Source: Aureobasidium sp. EXF-3400
Lineage: Eukaryota > Ascomycota > Dothideomycetes > Dothideales > Saccotheciaceae
DNA length: 64,000 bases
Assembly (NCBI GenBank): GCA_024195585.1
Contig: SWBL01000111.1
Coordinates: forward strand, 62,001 to 126,000
Direction: 5' to 3'
In this document: positions 57,791 to 64,000 of the stretch, piece after piece
Layout of the letters: each line of letters begins with the position of its first letter
How positions within the stretch are numbered: position 1 is the stretch's first letter
Translations under genes and position numbers: made by a program
The notes under the pieces: generated by a model
The model's database searches: none
Seen by the model: only the letters and a program-made list of their open reading frames with translations
What the model was told of the DNA's origin: nothing

Positions 57791-58539
57791 TTCTTCCATC
57801 CTCAATAATCTAATGATTTAGTAGGCTTTATAACAATTTAGTAGGCTTTATATCACAATCATTAGCAGGTGTACTGTCGTTTATATAGCAGCCGAAACGA
57901 GATTTATATACTCATAGAAATTCAAGTCCTTGCTTTGCTTCGGACGCAAAAGGATCTCCCTTGCATTGATTTGGAGCCGGAGAGATATCCCTCTCGTCCA
58001 CAAATCCTAGCTCTCATCAAGTGTGACAAGAAATCCGCAATGACCGTGCATTTCTATAGCTACTTGTCATTGCGATAACATGGGAGATTTGTGGAAAATA
58101 GTGATTCTTCCGGCAAGCAGACTGATTTGGTACCTGTATAAACTCATACACATTTGCTAAACTTGTATATCGTCCGCTGAATTGTGGTGCAGTCGTGGCT
58201 TTGTGCCGACATCACTCAATCCGAGAAGAGTCTTTGCATTCCTATAGTGATTCCCGGCCTGATATCTATGATTGAGATATCATCTCCCAAAGGCTTCTGA
58301 GATCTGGAAGAGACTTCTGTAGCGGACATTACAGATTTCCAAAAAGTATTCATACATTGCTGTAGCTGCTTCTGTGATGAATCTTGGAATACAATTTTAT
58401 CGATGTTTCCAATCGCTGGATCTTCAAGGCTTTTTTCGGATTCTTCATACTCGTATTGTTGTCGCGTTGGTTCAATTACAGTATAACCGGTAACTTGTCT
58501 CGATTCTACTTCTGCGTGTCTTGACAGACGCACAAAGTG
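57791..58539. other. Intergenic with short direct repeat and unassigned frame
   Basis: ATTTAGTAGGCTTTAT is duplicated at about 57820 and 57838. A copy of the GTGCATTTYTATAG motif is at 58046-58059. A 105-codon minus-strand frame (58216-58533) begins without ATG just after the stop of the next gene; it might be a lost or alternative 3' exon but no splice pair joins it cleanly. Confidence 0.4.
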
Positions 58540-59457
58540 TTAATTATACATCTCGGCTACATCTTGTGGCGAGGTCGTGGCCGAGATTAATCTGGGCATG
58601 CTTTCTTCCTCAGCTTGCTTAAGAAGATAGTCCTCATAGTCGTCATAGCCCTCATCGTCTTCACAGCAGCAACAATAGCATGAGACACCCCGTTGGGCCT
58701 CTTTGTCTTTCTCATATGCCCATTTCCGTTCCTGTTTCTTCCATTCATACCATTCTCGTACTTGGTAAATTTCTTCGTGAGCGATAGAGAGATGTCTGAT
58801 GCCTAGAAAAACAATGGGAGAGTCGACAAGGCTGTTTGCAAACTTGTTTCTGATGGTGATACTCATTAATGTTAGGGCTTGTGACGAGATCCAGTTACCG
58901 TAAGCAAAAAGCTCGACGTGTACGGCTTTCATACCGGCAATTTTGATATTGCAATCGATGATAACGGATTCTAGTCGCAGACTGCGGAGGTAGTCTACGA
59001 TGAACGGATCCAGACGGGCATATAACTTGATCATTTGAGCTGTAGCTTTCCACTGGTCGATAGGTTTGCCGAGTCCTTGTGAGTGTTTTGTTTCGTTGTA
59101 TCTGAGCCGAAGGTTGATCATGCGAAAGTACAGAGGCGGGATCTCTCTTTGCATCCCACTGCAGGTAAACATGAGTGCTACGAGCGGCAATGGATAGGGT
59201 TTTCTGGGGTCCAAATCCAGCAATTCAGTATAGTATCCGTCCTGCTCAGAGATATGAAGGTCGTATATGTGATTGCGGAGCTCGCCTGGCAGGTCCATGA
59301 AAGATCTGTCTTGAGTCTTCCATTGTTTCAGAGCGCTGATGAAAGTCGGGGAGAGCGTTCCGTATTCTAATCTATGCTGAGGAGTCGGAACTGGTTTCTC
59401 TAGTGATGGCACTGCTTGCATGACTTTGAGCGTAGAGGAGGATTTGTCGTAGGACAA
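58540..59457 (-). CDS. LPxELRxxIY-type (F-box-like) hypothetical protein with Cys cluster
   Basis: 305 residues, single exon. The family signature is MDLPGELRNHIYDLH near residue 55, followed by LPLVALMFTCSGMQREIPPL and YFRMINLRLRYNE, the usual second block. The middle is helical with an aromatic/charged run (VREWYEWKKQERKWAYEKDK). Near residue 260 is CYCCCCEDDEGYDDYEDY, an unusual cysteine cluster beside acidic residues. Function unknown; the third and most diverged family member in 11 kb. An alternative start is the ATG at 59421. Confidence 0.72.
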   Translation of the reverse strand: MSYDKSSSTLKVMQAVPSLEKPVPTPQHRLEYGTLSPTFISALKQWKTQDRSFMDLPGELRNHIYDLHISEQDGYYTELLDLDPRKPYPLPLVALMFTCSGMQREIPPLYFRMINLRLRYNETKHSQGLGKPIDQWKATAQMIKLYARLDPFIVDYLRSLRLESVIIDCNIKIAGMKAVHVELFAYGNWISSQALTLMSITIRNKFANSLVDSPIVFLGIRHLSIAHEEIYQVREWYEWKKQERKWAYEKDKEAQRGVSCYCCCCEDDEGYDDYEDYLLKQAEEESMPRLISATTSPQDVAEMYN

Positions 59458-59927
59458 GAAAAGTCAAGGCAAACAACCTTCAACTCTTCGGTATAAGAGT
59501 TGATAACGACTGTTATAGAAGCAAGAGGTTCGTCTTCAGACATGAGAGTCGAGGGTGTGCTGCTTTCGAGGCTTCATAAGGATGCTGGTGCCTGAGACGC
59601 GTTGGACGCCTGACTTGGGGTGTGGTCCGAGTTGGAGAAACTGGAGCAGGAATATTTGGTTCAGTCATAGCGTACAATCTATCTCAGAGGGATCTGACTA
59701 ATTGAGTTGAGTGCTTGATGTTGGAGTGAAGGGTGTCATAGAGTGCTCGAGGCTCAGGATATTGTTGGCATCGAGATCGTTATCGAAGGCAACGTGGAAA
59801 GGCATCAATCGCACCTTCCGCCGAGTGGCAGCTCATACCCCGCAACAGTGACGACGCGTCCCCTAAACTTGCACCCCTCAAAGCAGCATCCTCATATCGC
59901 ATCTGTACATACAACAAAACCACAAGC
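59458..59927. promoter_or_regulatory. Divergent promoter region
   Basis: 470 bp between the minus-strand gene above and the oxidoreductase. The 70 bp before 59928 are C/A-rich, like a fungal leader. No TATA box or gene stands out. Confidence 0.4.
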
Positions 59928-60777
59928 ATGAAGATTATCGTCACAGGTTGCACTGGTCTGGTCGGCTCCGAGGTTGTGCGCTCGGCCATCAAGCATCAGT
60001 TCATCACTCACATCTACGCCGTCACCCGCAAACCCCTCGACCCCAAGATTGCCGACAACCCAAAGGTCACTCAGATCATCCACGAGGACTTTGAACAATG
60101 GCCCGATCATCTTTTGCGACTGTTCGAACATGAGGGTGTCAGAGGGTGTATCTGGTAAGCTTTCTTGCCAATCCATCTCCCCTAATCCACGACCCCTGCC
60201 CACCATCAATCGGACGAGAAGATAAGGATAGAGAGCTAACCACACATCTAACAGGTGCATCGGCGGCTGGGTCAACAAATTCGCCTCCCTAGAAGAAGCT
60301 CAACGCATCAACATCTCCCTCGCGCACACAGCCGCCGAAACCTTCGCCACAACCCTCTGCCCCTCCCCCGCCGAAATCTCCCAAACAAAAAACAAACGCG
60401 GCATCGCCTTCCGCTTCATCTACATGTCCTGCGCCGGCGCCGAGCAAAACCCCTTTGCATCCCTCTGGTGGAGTGCCGATAGCAGAAAAATGAAGGGAGC
60501 TGCTGAAAAAGGTCTTTTCGAATTGGCTGATTCGCGCAATCCTGGCAGTTTGGAGTGCTATAGTTTGAGATTGGGAAAGGTGCTTCCTGGTGGACATACT
60601 GTGTATAATTTGACGACTATGGGGGTTAGTCAGAGTATTTCGGATGCTCATGTTGCTAAGTGTGCTATCAATACCGTGATTGATGGACGCACTAAGGAAG
60701 AGGGTGGAAGGATTTTGGAGAATGCAGACTGTTTGGGTGATGATTGGGCTACCATCAACAGTCTCGCTATTGATTAG
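59928..60777 (+). CDS. Atypical SDR / NAD(P)-binding oxidoreductase
   Basis: Exons 59928-60154 and 60255-60777 with a 100-nt GTAAGC...CAG intron give 249 residues. The N-terminus MKIIVTGCTGLVGSEVVRSA is a Rossmann fold with the TGxxGxxG loop of atypical short-chain dehydrogenases. After the splice the frame reads GCIWCIGGWVNKFASLEEAQ, and later IAFRFIYMSCAGAEQNPF. A catalytic YxxxK is not evident, consistent with an NmrA/HTATIP2-like atypical SDR. Substrate unknown. Divergent from the LPxELR gene. Confidence 0.82.
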
Positions 60778-61073
60778 ACAAGACATGGGTACAACGAAAC
60801 GCGGAAGCTATGCATTATAACGATGGGAAGCACTTTTGGGTCTGGGATTATGGTTTTTTTGGAGTCATGGCATGGTATTCTTTCTTTCTCTTTCTTCGAT
60901 TTCTCTTGTAAACATTCCTTGTCTTGTGCTGCGTTTTTGTTTGCAGTCTCAGGCAACAGTCATTCATGTTGTCATTGTCTCCCTTCGTGTGTCATGCCAT
61001 TTCCAGTGCTCTCTTCTCACTTCTTTGATGACAGAGATAAATTTCGGTCTCATGTTTGGTGAGGTGTCAGTCA
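60778..61073. other. Convergent 3' flanks, T-rich
   Basis: 296 bp between the oxidoreductase stop and the chromatin-like gene stop, T-rich on the plus strand. No gene supported. Confidence 0.5.
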
Positions 61074-61787
61074 TCAAACCTCCTCATCCTCTTCATCCTC
61101 AACTTCGTTCTTGACAGCAGCGACCTTCTGCTTCTTGTTGGCGGGCATGGCGTTGTCCTCCTCGGCGTCTTCATCACCCTCTTCTTCCTCATCACTCTCG
61201 GTAGGGGCCCTCTTCTTTCCCCTTCCCTTGCCTTTGGCGGCTCCCTTGCCCTTGGCAGGAGCCTTGGGCTTCTTGGCACCAGCAGCACCAGACTTCTTGG
61301 TAGTGGTGGCAGTGGTGGTAGAGGCAGCAGTAGTAGGCGAGGAAGCAAGTTTCTTCAGCTGGTCCTTGACGCCACGGAGGGTAGTCTTTTCTCCGAGTCC
61401 GGCAGCTATAGTTGAAGGAGGTCATGTTAGTATGATTATCGATCAGAAGAATGAAGAAAAGGGGGGATAACGCAAGGATGAAGAGAGATGGGTAGGTGTG
61501 ACAGAGAGGACGTAGAGGTGTTGATGAAACAGGACAGTATAGGATGGGATGGGATGGGATGAGATAGATCAAGTTGGATGAGACGAAACCAATCGCGATG
61601 GAACGGATCAGGTGCGGTAGAGCGAACGTAATGGAGTGTAACGTAGACAAGGACAAGAGACAAGGAGAGAGAACTTACGCCATGCATTCAGGATAGCCTG
61701 AGCGATTTCGTTGGTGATAGTGGCATTCAGTTCACCAAGAGCAGCAGCCAGGATGTAAACATTCTTGTCGTCCTCCCACTTGACCAT
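61074..61787 (-). CDS. Small SANT/Myb-like chromatin-associated protein (tentative)
   Basis: Exon 1 61679-61787 and exon 2 61074-61405 are joined across a 273-nt GTAAGT...TAG intron, the longest in the window; product 146 residues. The N-terminal 60 residues (MVKWEDDKNVYILAAALGEL, ITNEIAQAILNAWPAGL, TTLRGVKDQLKKLA) have the W...I/L...W spacing and closing helix of short fungal SANT/Myb-like proteins. The middle is K/A/G-rich (KKPKAPAKGKGAAKGKGRGK), like an H1 tail, with KKRAP and NKKQK as nuclear signals. The end alternates acidic runs. Nuclear DNA or chromatin binding is inferred, not shown. Confidence 0.65.
61541..61565 (+). repeat. GGGAT microsatellite inside the 273-nt intron
   Basis: About four pentamer units (GGGAT, last diverged to GAGAT) within the intron of the small chromatin-like gene. 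Confidence 0.7.
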
Positions 61788-62488
61788 TGTTGCGGTAATC
61801 TGGTTGGTGTTGCGTTGTTCTGTGGTGGAAAGTGTAAGATCTTTAAGCTGTCAAGGCAGGTATCAACCGTGTGTCTTTGTGTTGCGTGTGGGAGTCTCGG
61901 AGGGGATGTGCAAGAGTGATCGAGAGGTCGGAAGCGATGTGCAGATGTGATCGAGAGTTCGGAGGGGATGTGCAAGAATCCGAAAGTGAGAGATTGGGGT
62001 GAGTATGTGCAAGTATGATCGCAAAAGCGTGGTGAAGAGATCTTGGTGGATATGGGCAAAGAGCATGAAAGGAAAGTGTTCGATGCGACGTACCTTGGGA
62101 CTAAATTACGTTCGCGTCTCTGTATAGGATGGTCTTGCGATCGTTGAGATGTACACGCTGTTCGAGATGTTGTGGAGGAATAGCTCTCTGTCTGAAGAGG
62201 TCAGAAAGAAAGGGGAGTTAGAGGTTGTCCACGGTGCAAGTAAGTTCCGAAAAAGAAGAGCACAAGTGCATGTCACGATCGTTCACTAGAACAGAACAAC
62301 ATAATTCGTTCACTCTCTAACTCCCACCTGGACTCAGCTCAACGGGGACACGCACCATGCCTCCGAATTGGAAAACCGAGAAACACCATTCCATATGCAA
62401 GATAAATCTCAAGCCATTACTGTACTATGTACCTCCTTCCCTTTAATCATGTATTGCTTATCGCTGGAAGTTCTTTTTCTACCTTATG
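61788..62488. other. Intergenic with 31-bp tandem repeat
   Basis: Promoter side of the chromatin-like gene and 3' flank of STE3. A 31-bp unit (TCGGAGGGGATGTGCAAGAG...) occurs three times at 61897, 61928 and 61959. Otherwise nothing recognised. Confidence 0.6.
61897..61989. repeat. Three copies of a 31-bp tandem repeat
   Basis: Units share TCGGA[GA][GG]GGATGTGCA and GTGATCGAGAG; the third is partial at its end. They lie about 110-200 bp upstream of the 61787 start codon. Confidence 0.7.
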
Positions 62489-63909
62489 TCATGCAACAAA
62501 GCTCTCCCTCTTGACCTCCTTGCTGACCAACACCCCTCTGTCGTCTCCATCACTGGTTTGGCGTCGATGCGAGAAGATGGGTAATTCATATTTCGTGCCT
62601 GGTTGTTCCAGCCTGCGTCTGGGGTCGAAGCGGCGGAAGAATGCAGTCAACGGACGTGTGGGAGATGCAGGAGTATCAGAATGGCTGGAGTGTGCAGCCA
62701 TCCCAGGTGCAGTCGAAGCTCTAGAACAAGTTGCTCGAGAACTACTCTTCAAGTCAGTATTCTGCTTCCAAGATAGACTTGCATTGATACTTGCCTGTCT
62801 GTTGCGATCCAAGAAGATTTCCTCCACAACGGTATTTTGCTGTTGTTAGTCGAGACCCCTCGTTGGGAAGACTCACGACTATCCACCAACAGCACCGGGA
62901 ACAATCTTCCCAACCCTGCTTTAACCAACCACTCTCTATACATACCCTTAGCATCCCTTCCCATGCCAAAGAAGAAGAATATCAAAAAGCCACAAGCGAG
63001 ATTGATCCATCGATCGTAAAGGACAGTTGAAGGCATCACCACAGACGTGTTCCAAGTTTTTGGATCATGGAGTTCGCGGAAGTTGAATGGGTAGTTCTGG
63101 CGCGGGTATTGGGTGACGATAATGTAGATTTGGACGGGTGTGATGCCGAGGATGAGGATGGAAGCGGTGGCGAAGAGACGGAAGAAGCGACCACGTGTTG
63201 TGTTGCTGCTGGCGAGAATGCTGTTGAAGGAAGAGCGGTACTTGTGGAGGCGATAGATGACGAGGACTGTGAGAGAGGACATGATTAGAAGCGATTCTGG
63301 GAGCAGATGGGGACACTTTGACATACTTGCATAGTATAGAGCGATGGCATTGGCAATGATCGGAGGCAGGAAGAGGAGGACGAAGCTTGTCCAGCCCATC
63401 AAGCTCATTGGCTGACAACCCGAGACTCCAAGAAGAGCAAAACGGTTCAGCTGGACAATGTACTGGAGAATCATGGTCAGAAGAGGAAGACCGACACACC
63501 AAGCCAGTTCAACGGCTCTGTTCCGTCTCTTTTGTGCCTTGGAGGGACCCAGTAAATTCTTGTCGGTGTTGAGCACTGCGGCCAAAGCACGCAGTAGACA
63601 CAATATGGCAGCATTGAGTCCGGCAGTACGAGCACCCAATAGCTTAATCTCGACATCGCAGAGACCTTGACCATCATACATATGTCGCATGTCGATGTAT
63701 GGCCAGATGATAACATTGAGTATGCTGAAGAAGTTCATCAGCATGACCCAGAAGACCATACTGATAGCTGCCGTGTTGCGATTCCGGAGATGCCATATCA
63801 GTGGCGGGAAGTCGAGGATCAAGACGAATGGGGCTAGTACCGCGAGGATCACTCCTTGAGGTATGATGTGGTCTTCGATGATCAGGTAGTTCTCATCTTG
63901 TGAAGCCAT
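62489..63909 (-). CDS. STE3: STE3-type pheromone (a-factor-like) G-protein coupled receptor
   Basis: Seven-helix receptor for the lipopeptide mating pheromone. Start MASQDENYLIIEDH (63909) gives the short STE3 N-terminus; an ATG at 63987 is less likely. Helix 1-2 carries the family signature DFPPLIWHLRNRNTAAISM followed by VFWVMLMNFFSILNVIIWP; later WCVGLPLLTMILQYIVQLNR, FALLGVSGCQP and RWINLACGFLIFFFFGMGRD. I place introns at 63267-63326 (60 nt, GTATGT, stop-free) and 62840-62886 (47 nt, weak GTGGAT donor), giving 437 residues and a tail with VEEIFLDRNRQASINASLSW. Without the second intron the frame ends at 62749. Receptor identity is firm; tail boundary is not. Confidence 0.88.
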
Positions 63910-64000
63910 TGCTGCCGATTCGTTTAAACAAACGCCGGGCAGTGTTGAAAGGAGATTATGCGGAGCGAGAACGACTTTGGAAAACAAAAGTAGATAACTG
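63910..64000 (-). promoter_or_regulatory. STE3 proximal upstream region (window edge)
   Basis: Only 91 bp remain before the edge; no TGAAACA pheromone element is visible in them. Confidence 0.4.

Noticed and set aside
58216..58533. 105-codon minus-strand frame directly after the third LPxELR gene
   Set aside because: Begins with GTG and no donor/acceptor pair joins it in frame; left as unassigned.

Overview
The window reads as a gene-dense stretch of a filamentous ascomycete nuclear chromosome. Most introns are short (about 47-100 nt) with GTRNGT donors and CTAAC/CTGAC-type branch points. Genes occur on both strands without operons, and the set is typically fungal: STE3 pheromone receptor, STE12/SteA, Sec8, CTR9, THO2, RPA49, GPI-anchored GH17 and plant-cell-wall enzymes. 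Several short genes of the LPxE[IV]RxxIYxLL type, which I associate with Dothideomycetes, point to that class; an Aureobasidium-like genus is a guess and is not proven by anything here.

Layout. 1-5.6 kb: 5' end of a secreted GH3 beta-glucosidase (cut by the window edge), a TPR protein, a possible small membrane protein and RNA polymerase I subunit A49. 6-26.8 kb is housekeeping: a promethin-like lipid-droplet protein, the intronless giant THO2, a mucin-like secreted protein with two PAN/Apple-like modules, CTR9 of the Paf1 complex, and Sec8 of the exocyst, the last two divergent from a 416-bp promoter. 28.1-38.1 kb: STE12/SteA and, after 4.4 kb without a convincing gene, a polytopic membrane protein whose C-terminal repeats resemble those of fungal NLR-type proteins. 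38.6-47.8 kb: an Old Yellow Enzyme, rhamnogalacturonan lyase, a zinc-independent MDR reductase and a GPI-anchored GH17 glucanase.

48.5-59.5 kb is the accessory part and the most unusual. It interleaves three small families: three LPxE[IV]R genes on the minus strand, two divergent paralogues encoding small secreted eight-cysteine proteins, and two tandem paralogues beginning MKTF-V-PRL. Two of the LPxE[IV]R genes have homologous tandem-repeat upstream regions. One of them carries a 141-bp repeat in three copies, each copy containing a complete splice donor and acceptor, so its leader appears to have grown by duplicating an exon-intron unit. Other local direct repeats lie here too.

59.9-64 kb: an NAD(P)-binding oxidoreductase, a small basic/acidic chromatin-like protein, and STE3. 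STE3 and STE12 are the receptor and terminal transcription factor of one mating pathway. No tRNA, rRNA, CRISPR array or intact transposon was recognised. Exon boundaries were derived by hand from splice motifs, reading frame and family similarity.
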